From positions 7,597,434-7,661,433 of the forward strand of contig NC_092795.1 of the NCBI RefSeq assembly GCF_918797505.1: 64,000 bases of DNA. The letters run 5' to 3'. Origin of the DNA: Bemisia tabaci. Taxonomy: Eukaryota; Arthropoda; Insecta; Hemiptera; Aleyrodidae. The notes under the pieces were generated by a model. It did no database searches and had not been told where the DNA came from. It was given only the letters and a program-made list of their open reading frames with translations. Each line of letters begins with the position of its first letter. Position 1 is the first letter of the stretch. Position numbers and translations under genes: made by a program. Positions 1 to 12,095 of the stretch are shown in pieces.

Positions 1-960
1 GCACATAATATTCGCAATAATACGCCAAGGTTCAGTAGTTTGTAAGGCCTTCTATCAGAAACAAACAAAGAATATGGCATTGCTTGAAAGTTGTTAAGTT
101 GTTCACTCATGTGTGAATATCTTTCAGTCTATCTTTCAATGACGATTTCAAGAAGGACTGATCCTCCTTTTGACGATGATACTTGTTCATGTATATGTGA
201 AAGAGAGACGATAATCACCCTATATTATCTACCACTTGTATGTACGGCCGGCCGGCCCATTCCTTTTTTTTTCTTCGAATTTTTTTTTCAATTTTATGAC
301 GATTTTTTGATTTTATCTCTTCAAAGAAAAAAAATTCATTACAGTTCTCATAAGGAACTCTTTGACATCTAAACAAGGACATATACTAAGGGTCAAGTAA
401 TGATCAGTGTCTCCTCAGCGATGAGTCGGAAGGTCTCAAAAAAATTATTGATCCGAGATGGGCATATTTCAGAGAAGTTGGGCCGATTTGATATCATACT
501 CCTTTAAAGCGATGGATCCAATAAACGTGTTCAGGTCATCATACCTTATAGGTATTTATTTATTTATTTATTTATTTATTTATTTTTTTTGTGAAAAAAG
601 TTGGGGTGTTTGGTATATTGCATGGGCATGAAAGAGAAAATTGGGCCGTTTTGATATCATTTCCTTTTATATGATGAATCCAAACGGTACTGCCATCATA
701 TTTTTTGGGTGCCTGGTTTTTTTTTTGTTTTTTTTTGTTTTTGGTAATTAGTGACATTTTTTGGATTGGGCCGAAATTTTGTACAAAAATCATATTTTGT
801 TTTTTTGATGTAATTACGATGAACACATCGATACCATCCAATCCTGATACCATCAAAGAGTGTGCTGATAGGAGAGCTTTACGTCATGCTACGGAACACA
901 TAAAAAAGACGCGCACTTCAATTTTATAACTTCAAACCGCGATGAATATTAAACAAATAT
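1..960. other. AT-rich gene-free stretch
   Basis: I see no gene here. Homopolymer A and T runs are frequent. Short open frames on both strands are low in complexity and have no recognisable motif. Confidence 0.5.
554..590. repeat. (TTTA)n microsatellite
   Basis: About eight tandem TTTA units run into a T tract. It is a simple-sequence repeat with no associated gene. Confidence 0.85.
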
Positions 961-1306
961 TTATTTATTTCTTAGAAACTTTCTTGAGGCACTTAAAGGT
1001 TTAGCAAGAACTACTGGCCTGCCGCCACGACCACGAGACGAACCGAGCGACTTATTCACAAGTAGCGCACTGTAAACCAACAATTTGAGATGTAACGAGC
1101 TGGGCGGACTGACGACAGCTTGCAGGTAAGCAAACACATTCCCGTATGGTGCAGACTTATACTTCCATTCCATTGATTTATAGGCTAACCAGCGCTGCAT
1201 CCAAAACGGACGTTTTGAGTATTATTCGCATCCACTACAGCTTCATTTTGAAGGGCGATATGAAGCACGACGAACACACTGCTTCCACGCAAACTGACCG
1301 AGAATT
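961..1306 (-). CDS. possible terminal exon of an unrecognised gene
   Basis: On the minus strand a pyrimidine-rich acceptor (TATTTTTTCAG) at about 1307 precedes an open stretch. It holds an ATG-started frame of 79 codons (1200 to 961) whose stop codon overlaps AATAAATAAATA, a possible polyadenylation signal. The C-terminal part is basic, with a SRGRGGRP motif. I do not recognise a family, and the frame upstream of the ATG is closed by a stop, so the exon phase is unknown. It may equally be a chance open frame. Confidence 0.2.
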
Positions 1307-1476
1307 CCTGAAAAAATAAAAAGAATGAACATTATTTCTTGGCATTATGGAAAATGGTTTAAAAATACAGGGATTTTCAGCAGGGGTGCAGAAAGTGCTC
1401 GATCGGTCGATCGGGGATCGATCGTGGTGTAGATGTGAAGGCACCTGAGAAGGGGTTAAAAAATGTGGGGGCATCT

Positions 1477-1729
1477 CTGCCGTGCTGAGGAAAAACGTCG
1501 TATGAACATTCGAGAGTTGCCAAATTTCCTTGGAGAGACATGTAGTTTTGACGACATTCATGCAAATTTTTCTTTAAAATACTCAAAATATTTTAGATTA
1601 AATTACGTACAAAATTGGCTAAAAAATTTAGGGGAAAATATTCACAATTTTCTCAGTAAGTTCAGTTTTTATCGAGGGAATCTTGGCAACGTCAGAAGGC
1701 TCATACGGCGTTCTTCCTTAGCATCACAG
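1477..1729. mobile_element. CTGCC-family MITE, copy 1
   Basis: A 253-bp non-autonomous element has ends CTGCCGTGCTGAGGAAAAAC and, inverted, CTTCCTTAGCATCACAG. It is flanked by a perfect 4-bp duplication ATCT. It carries no coding capacity. Its partner copies in this window share length, ends and an AT-rich middle. Confidence 0.85.
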
Positions 1730-1924
1730 ATCTGGAAAGGGGAGGGGGGGATGTGGAAGCAGAAGGCATAAACCTGCTAAGCGCATTGCTTTTTGCGAGG
1801 GAAACTGTGTAACGCGGCCTCTTGTGCAAAGAAAATAGTTAAGCGCGCCCCTTCATGCGATGGCAATGGTGAAACGCGCATGTCTTACCGGCACTCCTCT
1901 GACGTCAGAACGGTAATGCAGTAT

Positions 1925-2405
1925 CGCGTCCATGATATTGGACTCCATGCTCAGCTATATGATATTCGGTTGCTCATCACGTCCAAGATCTTGGACTCCA
2001 TGCTCACTTTAATTAGGGATAATTTTTTCGAAAAATCGAAGTGAGCATAGCGTCCAAAATTGCGGGACGCAGGTATTCTCCGACAATATAGAAGCATGGG
2101 TTCCAAAAATTTATTAAGACAATTTTGGTGAAATAAAGACAAAACATGTGTTCTCGAAAAAAATTGTGCATTGCTTAGGTTGGGTTAGGTAAGGCTAGGT
2201 AAGGTTAGGTTAGGTTAGGTTAAGTTAGGTTAGGTTAGTTCAGGTTAGATTAGATAAGCGAAGTATACGATTTTCTATCATGATGAACTTTAAAACTAAG
2301 GGAGGTCTACTTGCTTTTGGACTCCATGCTCAAGCAATGAAGTGAGACGTTTAGCGATGAGCATGGAGTCCAAGATCTTGGACGCGATGCTACATAATCC
2401 GTGAG
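1925..2405. repeat. degenerate inverted repeat around a TTAGG tract
   Basis: The block GGACTCCATGCTCA occurs in both orientations around a centre, together with the 14-bp palindrome TCCAAGATCTTGGA near 1983 and near 2370. The two sides are imperfect and unequal. The TTAGG-like tract lies between them. I cannot set exact ends or name a superfamily. Confidence 0.5.
2175..2257 (+). repeat. interstitial telomere-like (TTAGG)n tract
   Basis: About sixteen imperfect units of TTAGG/GTTAG run for some 80 bp, with variants such as TAAGG and TTAAG. TTAGG is the ancestral insect telomere repeat. Because unique sequence lies on both sides and the units are degenerate, this is an internal tract and not a chromosome end. 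Confidence 0.75.
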
Positions 2406-2459
2406 AACGTATCTCAATTTCTGGAAGAGCCTCAGAGAGCATAGGTTTACATGTAAATT

Positions 2460-4827
2460 AGGGCTCGCGTGAAAATTGAGATACGCCCTCACTCCAGAGA
2501 GGCGACGTCATGTGGACAGCGATGTGAAGGCGACCTCAAAAAATTCGAAGGCTGCCTCCAAAAATGTGAAGGTGAAGAAATTTCAGCACACCAGATTTTT
2601 AGTGCGGCCGTGCTAGGAAAAAACCCATTACAAACCATGAAATACTGCTTTGATTTTGAAAACATAGAAATTTTTAGAGGAAATTTGCATTTTTCTCCAA
2701 ATTTTTCGGAAAAATCTCGTGCGCAATTAGATCTAAAGCACTAAAAACTTCATGACAAAATAATCGTAGCTTCCCTCAAAAACAAATGCTTCATTTATTG
2801 CACAGAAATACACATATACGCGGATGAGCCCAACAACATCATTCGATAACATTTGCTTCATTGAATACCGTCGAGAGTTATGCATTTGGAGCGTGAGTCA
2901 AGATTCTATTTTCGAGCGACTTACTTTTCATCTGTCTAACGCATGAATGAATTCTGCTTACGATTTGTGATATGACGGGAATTTGACGCAGCTACTGGCT
3001 GTACAAATTTTAATGATATCGAAAACAGGTATTATTTCACCCCCTCAGCCTCTCTACTGAAAACATTCCAAATACACTCTCAATTCCCAGAGTCCCCAGA
3101 AGGCATGACAGTTCCTGTGATTTAGAGGTTTCAATTAAACTCATGTCGGTTTCTACGCAATTTCATGACAAATCTGTGATATCATGGAATTTTGGTGGGT
3201 GCAAGGCGCCACGGATGATGCGCCCCACCTCAGTAATTGAAACAATCCGGGCAGTGCCACGCAGATTTTCGTCACTATTTTGGGCATCTGTCGAAGGTTA
3301 TTAGTCAAATTAGCATTTTATCAAATGCCTAGGCCCGTAGTCAAATTTTGACATTTTACGGAATTCTGTAAATTTGTGGCGTGAAGTTCACGGGTTTTCA
3401 ATATTTTGGGAAGAATAACTCTTCAAATCTGCGAACTCTCCTTGTCCCTTTCTTTTCACGTGCCTTCCGTACACTTAGATGTTAAAATTTTAAAAAAAAT
3501 TTTGGTTTGTGAAGTGCTGAAAATTTCATGAGAAATGTGCAATCAGGATCTTAAAATCGTTTAAAATACTATTGTATGCTGCATATTTTTACAGAAAATT
3601 CTTTCTTACAGGAGCAACGAGTTATTTTGTCGAAAATTAGGGTAAAAAATTAATCTAATCTAATCCAATCTAAGTAAGAATATTTGACTATTTGTCTATA
3701 GGCATTTGACAAAATGCCTGATTTGACTATTTGCCTTCGACACATCGATCAACCTAAGCACTGCTTGGTAAAGTAAAGGCATCACAGAGTATTTGGACCG
3801 TGAATCAATCCCATTCATCGATATTCACAAAAGTATTCCCCATCAGAGCCCCAGGTAAAAATAGCGAGTGTTACATCATTAACAATTGTTTTCCGCGCAG
3901 CTCTAAAACACTGACCTATGCGCTGGCCATACAGTCTCTGTGAGACATTGGCGCTAACATATTCATGAAGACAAGTAGCGATCCTCCACAAATATTCCGG
4001 CAGAGCATGATGGAAGCTGTTAATTTCGGAATCCGACCTTACTTTAAAGGCAGCAACTTCTCTTGAGAGCGGTTCGTAAATTACGTAACACTCAATTTGC
4101 GGCTTTTTGACATCCCCCTAGAACGCTCCGTAACGCTGTGCTAGACTTCCCTAAACATTACGTAACGCTTGCCCCCCTCTCTCCATTTCGCTAAAAAATT
4201 ATCTAAATATCACCTTAAATTAACTGGAAGGATTGGCGTTTCTATTGAGAGTATTATTATATACTCTCTAATTATAATTATTATTTATATTATAATTCTT
4301 TAAACTTTTAAAGACGACCGACGAAAAATTCTACAGAACCTCGAAAAAATAATCACTTAAACTCGTTATGTAACCCAACCCCTGATTTACAGGGAAACAT
4401 TATCCGACAAAAACCTGGGGTTTTCTCCAACTTCCAGCTATTTCTCAGGGAAAAAAGTGAATTACTCTCCGCAATTCAGAAAAAAATATCAATATTTTCC
4501 TCTTCATCTGAACCCGAGTCATCGTGGAGCACCTGATTAAAAAATTCCTAAAAAATGCTGTGATTTTCCCGAATATTTTTCGTCCTTTGATGAATCTCAG
4601 TACGGGTTTCCTAGGATCTACGCACTATGTCTTAGATCTACTAGGTTCTAACACTTACTTTTTATCAGGGCAGCTGTAAAACACCGATCCTCATTGCTGA
4701 CCTTACTACTTGATTAAGCATATCCTTATGATGAGGACCTTTCCGACCATGTTAACGTTTTTAAATGTGTTAACGGCTCAACTTGGAGTAGAATATACAA
4801 GCACGTCACCGATTTGCCCCGGGATTT
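2460..4827. other. gene-free AT-rich stretch
   Basis: No gene, RNA or complete element could be supported. Near 2460-2510 there is a fragment resembling the GACG-type palindromic elements seen at 8838, 17730 and 24131. Near 3645 a short run of TAATC-like units occurs. Near 4250 there is an AT palindrome. Confidence 0.4.
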
Positions 4828-5085
4828 GGGCCGGGTGTAACAGAAAGAAAACCGCAAGCCTCGTCAGCTATTGCCAAATGTGACCGGACAGTTGAATTTC
4901 TTACAAAAGAACGTTTGCTCGGATTCCCTTGAAAATTTTAAGAAATTTGCTTCTTACTATGCAAGAAATTCACTGAAATTTTCAAAAAAAGTCCGTAAAA
5001 CCGTTTTCACGTAAAAAATCAAATTATTCAATTGAATTAGGCAATAGCTGACGTGGCTTGGTTCCTTTCTGCTTAACACGGCCCA
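4828..5085. mobile_element. GCGTTAAACAG-family MITE, copy 1
   Basis: The ends read as an inverted repeat. The right end holds AATAGCTGACGTGGCTTGG followed by TTCCTTTCTGCTTAACAC, and the left end carries its complement with mismatches. The middle is AT-rich and non-coding. The same ends occur at 23309-23567 and, more degraded, at 11535-11793. No clean target-site duplication was found. Confidence 0.7.
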
Positions 5086-6354
5086 TTTCTCTGTATTATT
5101 CTTGGAGGGCTCGACAGCCGATGGAAAAGTCCATCCAAATGAGAGGAGGTCTGTCTGGAGTCATCAGTCCTAAAATCGTTACTTGGCATTATTTTCGAAA
5201 GAAAACTTGGCAGAGATGTTTCTTCCGGGAAGAAATGATGAATGGTGGCACTCCATTTTAAGCCCGTCCAATTTCAATGAAAGAAGAATGTTGCGTGGTG
5301 ACCAGGAGTCATCAAATGATCCGTTTTTATCGGAATCGGCTCGGAATTTGATTGTCTATCGAGGCCTTGGTGCTTTGACAGCGACTTTAACGACGCATAA
5401 AGCGGGTGAGAGCCTTCAGGCGCATGCATAAAAAAAAGAAGAGTTGCACAATCTGAACGACGTAGACAAGGGTCCATACCGTTAGGTCGGAAACGTTCTC
5501 ATGCTGGCACAATGGCAAAAAAAGTTTCTGTTTGAAAATCAGTTTAAATTATGCACAAAAAGCAAGAAGAAATACGCCAACAGTGGCACTGATCTATCGC
5601 TTTTGCGTTCGCCCCGGAAAACTTGGGTAACATGATTTCACGCTATTTTTGGTGGTCATTATGATGTCAGTTTTAATGTCATGTTGATGTCAACGCATGC
5701 AAAGAGTATGTGAAAATTGAGTGACATGAAAACATATATCAGTTTATGTTCATCGTAAATAGAGGAAGTAAATTACAGTAATTAAGTAAATTACAGAGAC
5801 ATCCTGAAATCAGGTTGAAGTAAACATTGCGGTTTTGCATCATCGAGTTCCCTCCCTGATAGATTTGATCAGAAAAGAAACCAAGTCAGGAGGAGTCAGG
5901 AGTAGTCTGGAGCTTAACGAGCCGCACCAATCCTTCCTTCAAATATTTCAAGAAAAAAAGAGAGAAAAAAAAAATTAAATAAAAAAAGTTGGAAGTGAAA
6001 GAGGGAGTTGAACTTCGCCTATCATGTTGAATTTTTCAAATGAATAGAACTTCAAACCGCCTCGGTTCCATCTGGATGTGAATCGGTTCCAAAATATCAG
6101 TATGGTATCTACACGGATTCGTAAGGAAATGAACTCGCATATTCAGAATAAGAAAAGTTATGTAAAATGTTTCTAATGTGCAAACTAAATTTAATCATAT
6201 TTCTCAAGTTTTCCAAAGCCTGTGGCATGGTCTAAAATTTGACGAAACGTGACTCGGTTCCCTCTTATTTAAGTCGGCCCAATTGTTATCGGTGGGCTCA
6301 GAACTAATTTTTCGAACGAATTTCATGCTTACAGCAATACAAGTACCCACAGTA
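5086..6354. other. gene-free stretch
   Basis: A frame of about 80 codons is open at 5183-5431 but starts without ATG and matches no family I know. Nothing else stands out. Confidence 0.35.
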
Positions 6355-6585
6355 CAACCGTGCTCAAGTAAAACGCCGTATGAACATTCGAGAGTTGCCA
6401 AATTTCCTTTGATAAAACATACTTTGCGGAAATTATTCACGCATATTTTTCCTTGAAATTTTCAGATCTTCGAGATTAAATTGCGTACAGCACTGTCTGA
6501 TAATTTTCCCGGTAAATTCGGTTTTTGTCGGAGGAAACTTGGCAATGTCTGAAGGCTCATACGGCGTTCTTCCTAAGCACGGCAG
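6355..6585. mobile_element. CTGCC-family MITE, copy 2
   Basis: The right end TTCCTAAGCACGGCAG matches the family exactly. The left end is eroded (CAACCGTGCTCAAG). The flanking tetranucleotides AGTA and TGTA differ by one base, as expected for an old insertion. Confidence 0.75.
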
Positions 6586-7640
6586 TGTAACACAACACAA
6601 CTACACGACATTTTTACAACCTGAAAACAGGATGAAGTCTTTTTCTCGAGTTTTCAGAGGTCTTGAGTATGATCTCTGCTAAAAACAACCATGTCGGTGA
6701 GTAAAACCTGGTGAGTACCTATCATGTTGACGCCGACATTAAGCAAACATATTACCAACGCAACATGTTACTTCGTAACATACTAAATTCGTAGAAGTCT
6801 GTTGAATCGAGTTGATACCACCCTTCTACCATGATGACTGACATCAACATGGTCTCAACATGTTACCAACGTGGACGTCTTAAGCACAAATTCGACGCAT
6901 ATGTCTTGAGTTAAACTCAGTCCGATCCATGGCTGGGCTTATAACAGTATGATTTCATATTGATGTGACGAGCAAGCCCACCAGTGACTACCAACGTCAT
7001 CCTATATAATATCGAACTCTTGGTTCAAACCAAAACAAACTAAATTGACTCATATGTGAATTCTTCATGAGTTGAATGTGTTAATTTGTTAAATTTTAGT
7101 CATAAACCGGTCATGAATCAATTAAAGACTCACTAAACACGAGAAATTACGATTGTAAGAATCACTTGGACACATTTTACCACCATGGTACCAAGGGCGC
7201 AAATCAGAAACAAGGTTCTGCGTTTGTTTACTTTCGAACCAAGGGTTCGATATTATATCAAATGACACAGCCACTAAATCAGTCTATGGATCGTATTCGA
7301 TAGGGGTTCGATGTATCGGTTGGTTCAAAACAACAGAACATAACCTCCAACCAAAATTGTAAGATATTTGTCAGAAAAGCTGAAATGAGAAATTCCGTCG
7401 CAATTTCATTAATCTTCGCCAATGAGTACTCATACGAATCAAAAATCTATCACAAAAAACCTATTCCGTCACATTACTCAATTGACTTTTGAGGCAGTGT
7501 TTATGTTTTGAACCAATCGATATCGATACGATCTCACCCGTTTGATGTATCGAATACGATCCATCGCTGGAATTTGCATGATCTGCGATTGGACGCACCT
7601 TAGTGTTAATCCAAAAGGCGGGAGAATGCGAAATCCAAAT
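6586..7640. other. degenerate inverted-repeat sequence, no gene
   Basis: Pieces such as GGTTCGATGTATCG and ATCGAATACGATCCAT recur in opposite orientation near 7270-7320 and 7530-7565, so an old palindromic element is likely. Its limits cannot be set. No gene is visible. Confidence 0.4.
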
Positions 7641-7649
7641 CCAAAAGCA

Positions 7650-8100
7650 CACGAGCACAGATCACTCCCGAAGACGAGCGCACAGGTTAGGTTCGCGGAC
7701 GCGGGTGGGGGCTGGGGGCGCGAGGGGGGTTTGTTTACCGGGCTCACATGGTGGACACGCGCACTTCTCTGGCGCTCGGCGCTGGGGCCTGCTCGCCTGG
7801 GTCGGATCGTGGGTCGCGCGGGGACTGACGGCGCGGCGTTACGGCGTTATCGCGGCAGCTGCGACTCATTAGCACCCAGCGCTCGGAGCGGCCCGACCGG
7901 GAGTTAGCCGGGGCCGTTGACGCAACAACTGCCGCACCGGCCGCACCGCGCCGCGCACCGCGGAACTGGGCCGAAAAGCGAGACTCGGCGTCGCGCCTCC
8001 TGCCCCAGTTGACGCCGGCCGTCCGGCCACGCAATCCACCGCTGAGGCTCGGGCTGATTCGCATACCAATTCCATCGGTCGCCTCGAAAATCAGAGGGTT
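7650..8100. promoter_or_regulatory. CpG-rich GC block, possible promoter or first exon
   Basis: This ~450-bp block is far richer in G+C and CpG than all its surroundings, with many CGCG and GGCG words. Several short frames are open on both strands because of the composition, not because of recognisable protein motifs. In a CpG-poor, AT-rich insect genome such a block may mark an unmethylated promoter or 5' untranslated exon, but no adjoining gene was identified. Confidence 0.35.
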
Positions 8101-8151
8101 CCGCCGGCAGAAAGCGAAAAAACGAAAACAAAAATTCAAAATTCCAATTAA

Positions 8152-8530
8152 ACGGAGAAAAAACTTCGTGCGTGGGACCCGAAGTTTAGGTCATATGGAT
8201 CTCTGAAGTTTTCAGATTGAGCATCTGAACACTTCAGGTCTAGCTGTCGAGGTTCGGATCACACATCTGAAACTTCAGTTCTTACATTGGAAGTACTTCA
8301 GATGTGAGAACCGAAGTTTTTCGGATGTGGGAACCGAAGTTTTCGGATGTGAGAACCGAAGTTTTTCGGATGTGTAAACAGAAGTACTTCCAATGTAAGA
8401 ACTGAAGTTTCAGATGTGTGATCCGAACCTCGACACCTAGATCTAAAGTGTTCAGATGCTCAATCCGAAAATATCAGAGATCCATATGACCTAAACTTCG
8501 GGTCCCACGCACGAAGTTTTTTTCTCCGTG
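8152..8530. mobile_element. foldback element with 150-bp arms
   Basis: Left arm 8152-8299 and right arm 8381-8530 are inverted copies of each other with few mismatches. The outer ends read ACGGAGAAAAAA in both. The 81-bp centre is three tandem copies of a ~23-bp unit (GATGTGAGAACCGAAGTTTT). It has no coding capacity. It abuts the CpG-rich block. Confidence 0.85.
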
Positions 8531-8837
8531 TACACAAGAAAATCAAATCACGGATTATCTTTGCTGCGGTTCATAGCAAAAACGCTGTTAACTCCATACC
8601 AAACTTTCTCACTCGTCCTCTCTACATACCACTTTCGCTTTCATCCAAGAAAATCGGATCACCAATACGCTTTATTATGAGATTCTGATGGTGTGAGTCA
8701 TCCCAGAAATATGAAGAATGAACAACCTGTTCTTAAACAGAACATTTTATCACAACAAAAACTTCTTGAATGGGGTTACGCAACACGTTACGTTGTTGGA
8801 GTTATATTTTCTTCTCCTCTTAAATTGCACGGGAGTT

Positions 8838-9005
8838 TGGACTTCCTCCCCACTCTTGGACGATGATTCACCGTCCCTTTGACTTAAAAACGCATCTCAA
8901 TTTCAACGTGAGCTCTGTCGTTCATACAGCGCCATGCTCTCCGGAGCTCACGTGGAAATGGAGAAGATATGCCCTCAGGTCAGCGAGCGACGATGATTTT
9001 CCCGC
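8838..9005. mobile_element. GACG-type palindromic MITE
   Basis: An imperfect palindrome carries ACGCATCTCAATTTCAACGT near the left end and a matching inverted block near the right. Related sequences lie at 17730-17885 and 24131-24270. Ends are approximate. Confidence 0.5.
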
Positions 9006-9046
9006 GCGCGAGATCCACGATCCTGTGAAGTTATCCGCGGGAAATG

Positions 9047-9298
9047 CTGCCGAGCTGAGGAAAAACGCCGTAAGAACCTTCAGACGTTGTCACATTTCCT
9101 TCAATATAAAACGAATTCACTCGGGAAATTGTGAATATTTTTCTTCCAAATTTGCAGGCGATTTTGTTTGCAATTTGATCTAAAATAGGTGAAAATTTCA
9201 AAGAAAAATATGCATAATTTTCCTAGTGAATTCGTTTCGTATTGAAGAAATGTGACAACGCCTGAAGGTTCATACGGCGTTTTTCCTTAGCACGGCAG
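9047..9298. mobile_element. CTGCC-family MITE, copy 3
   Basis: A 252-bp copy has ends CTGCCGAGCTGAGG and CCTTAGCACGGCAG and a perfect 4-bp duplication AATG on both sides. Confidence 0.88.
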
Positions 9299-9785
9299 AA
9301 TGTGGACTCGGCGATGGCTGATGGGGGATCGACGAGATAGAGAACTCATTTGCGTGACACGGATCGTAGGAATTAGGTGCTCGCGCGAGGAATTAGGAAT
9401 CGGACTCACGATCAGAATCAGGAAAACCAGTTTGGCTCCACTTCTCCCGGTGTAGCGCCGGAGCTCCATTGACGTCACGCAGAAAAGCAACGACCTTTCC
9501 ACATCCATACTCCTGCCCCGTTGCCGCGTCGCCGTGATTGGACGGCATTCTGCAGTAGAGCCTATTAGAGTGCTTATATTCGGGAGAGTATTGCCATCCC
9601 TGTGCCGCTCTCTGATTGGTTCATCAGTTTTAAGCTATCGCGGAGCTCCAAAGTTGGACCAATGTAAACAAACCCGACCCAGAGGAATGCGTATTATCGG
9701 CTGAGAAATAAAAGATAATCACACTCAAAGCTTAATTTTCGGCAAAATCCATCAAAGTTTGATCCGGACTCATCAGTGCAAATTC

Positions 9786-10935
9786 AAGATTAGGTTATCG
9801 TGAAGTTACGGTTTTTACACATTTCCCGAGTAAATTTAATGAGCAGATTTGGAAGGAGGTTAAGTCTGTAATTGCCGATAAAGTCACGCGAGTAATTGCA
9901 GCATGAAGAGTCTCCATTTTATTTACAAGTATATTTTTCTATAAACTTACTTGTTTTTTTTGTTTTTAATTTGATTAAATATACTCAAACCACCCTTCCT
10001 CCAGGCAACGACGACGTATTCATGCAATGAGTGACACACCTCGTTGACACACGCAGAAAAAATTGAAAGCGCTCCGGTTTTTCCAATTGCTAGGTCTGGA
10101 TGCATCTATTCGTGGTCTCAAGACGTCCGCTTTGCATACATCAAAAATCGCAGGCACTGTGGCTTTCTCATGTGCAACACACGGCTGCGGTTGTTAGTTC
10201 TTAAGAGTTTTGTACGTCGAATTTACAATTGTGTTTACCATATAATCCTCGGAATTGGGACGAGTCGTGTGGCACTATGGCAGCGTTGCGAAATAGTGCG
10301 AATAATGGAAATTTCATCAGTAGTAATTTGCGGTAGGATCCGAGATGCCCTTGTGAAAGCGTTTATGATGGAAAATTTGCAAAATTTGGCAACCATGCCA
10401 TAGTGCAACACGGCCCGTTCCAACGTCAAAGATGCCATGGTATACACGATTGTAAATGTATCGTAGCCTTGAGAAGCAATGATCACCGCCGTTCGTTGTG
10501 CTTATGAAAGAAGAAGCGCCTACAATGTTTTGTGTATGCAACGTGGACGTCCGGAGAATACGAATAGTTGCATCCAGACTATTCGTTATGCAACTATTCG
10601 TGTTCTCCGGACGTCCGCGTTGTATACACAAAACATTGCAGGCGCACCGGCTTTCATAAGCACAACGAACGGCGGTGATTATTACTTCTCAAGGCTACGA
10701 TACATTTACAAACGGAGACTGCAACACGAAGATAGGGTGGTTTGAGTATTTTATCAAATGGAGTACAAAAAACAAGTATGTTTACAGAAAAAAATACAAA
10801 TAAAATGGAGATTGTTCATGCTGCATGCTGCAATTACATACTCGCGTGACGTTATCAGCAATTACACACTTAACCTCCTACAAAATCTTCTCATTCAATT
10901 TACCTGGAAATAGGTAAAAAGCTATCCTAATAATT
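9786..10935. mobile_element. large nested foldback element
   Basis: The outer arms (about 9786-9990 and 10736-10935) are inverted copies containing GGAGGTTAAG and a block ending AAACCACCC. Inside are two further palindromes. One is centred near 10330 (GGCACTATGGCA-type arms). The other is centred near 10580, with arms carrying CGGACGTCC and ACAAAACATTG. Open frames in this region are by-products of the palindromes. No transposase is present. Confidence 0.75.
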
Positions 10936-11534
10936 ATTTGATATCTTCCGTATGAGGCAGCGATGTCAAATGGTGCAATTTGTGGGACCATTATTGCCAA
11001 AACGAGCCGAATCAAGACCGATCGCGATCATTGATGTACTTTTAAAACGTGACTCTGACAACAAATTAATCCGATTTTGATCTGTTATTAGTTTTCCGCC
11101 TTATTTTTAAACATATTAAAATAAATAAGAATAACCAATCGGTTTTACAGACATGTCGTCATGCTTATAGCTCAGCTAAAACGTACGATTCAAAGGCGCC
11201 TCTGAGCGTAAAAGATTATCAAACCTAACGAGGAATGCAAAATTATAGGTCACGATGGCTTTAAAAAACGCGCGCTAAGTGACTTTACAACCAAAATTCA
11301 TCTACTTATAAGTGAATTCAGCTGAGCCGGTTGGCGCAAGTTTGCGATTAAACTAGTTATTATCTCATTACGACAGCTTTACCTTGATGCCAAATTGTGA
11401 CTGGAATAACATTATAGCGTACGTGATATTTTGAGAGCGAGAGACGGGTCTGTTAGATTTGGCAGCGATTTTTTCACTTTCTTGAACTGTCTTCCTCTTT
11501 GGCCGAGACCTAAATGTCATACGACCATATTTGG
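10936..11534. other. gene-free stretch
   Basis: I see no gene and no complete element here. Confidence 0.4.
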
Positions 11535-11793
11535 ACAGCACTAAGCAAAAAGGTACGAAGTCATATCACTCATCGCCAAATTTCATCGGATGTTATATTT
11601 TTTCACGGGAGAACGACTGTCTGGATACTTTTGAAAAGTGTATGGGCTTTCCTTCGTGACACGAAGGAAATTCCCTGAGATTTTCGAAAGAGTTCGTAAA
11701 ACTGTTCTCTTATAGAAAAAAAATTTTCCATGAAGTTTGGCAATCGCTGATGTGAATTGGTTCATTTATGCTCAGCGTGTTCCATTTTTAAAC
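11535..11793. mobile_element. GCGTTAAACAG-family MITE, degraded copy
   Basis: The right end holds GGCAATCGCTGATGTGAATT and CAGCGTGTTCC, which align with the better copies at 4828 and 23309. The left end is heavily eroded. Confidence 0.5.
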
Positions 11794-11835
11794 GGATTTT
11801 ATCGACCCCGAACCCAAAAAACGGGAGCTCCATTG

Positions 11836-12088
11836 CTGCCGAGCTAAGGAGAAACGCCGTATGAACATTCGAGAGTTGCCAAATTTCCTTCGGTAAAATG
11901 TTCATTTTTGAGGAAAGTTATGAATTTTTTCCTTGGAATTTTTAGGAACTTAAGGTGAAACTCCGGACAAAATTATCCGAGAAATCAGAACGAAAATATT
12001 CATAAGTTTCACCAGGGAATTCGTGCTTTATCAAAGGAAACTTGGCAACGCCTAATGGTTCATTCGGCGTTCTTCCTTAGCACGGCAG
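11836..12088. mobile_element. CTGCC-family MITE, copy 4
   Basis: A 253-bp copy has intact ends CTGCCGAGCTAAGG and CTTAGCACGGCAG. The flanks ATTG and ATTA differ at one base. Confidence 0.85.
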
Positions 12089-12095
12089 ATTAATT

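Noticed and set aside
400..450. Hammerhead ribozyme core (CGATGAGTCGGAAGG)
   Set aside because: The required CTGATGA core is not matched and no GAAAC partner is placed correctly.
7542..8139. Overlapping frames in the CpG-rich block
   Set aside because: Frames are open on both strands because GC-rich DNA has few stop codons; no domain is visible.
10044..10745. Four overlapping frames of 83-119 codons
   Set aside because: They read through inverted arms of the foldback element; each is the mirror of another.
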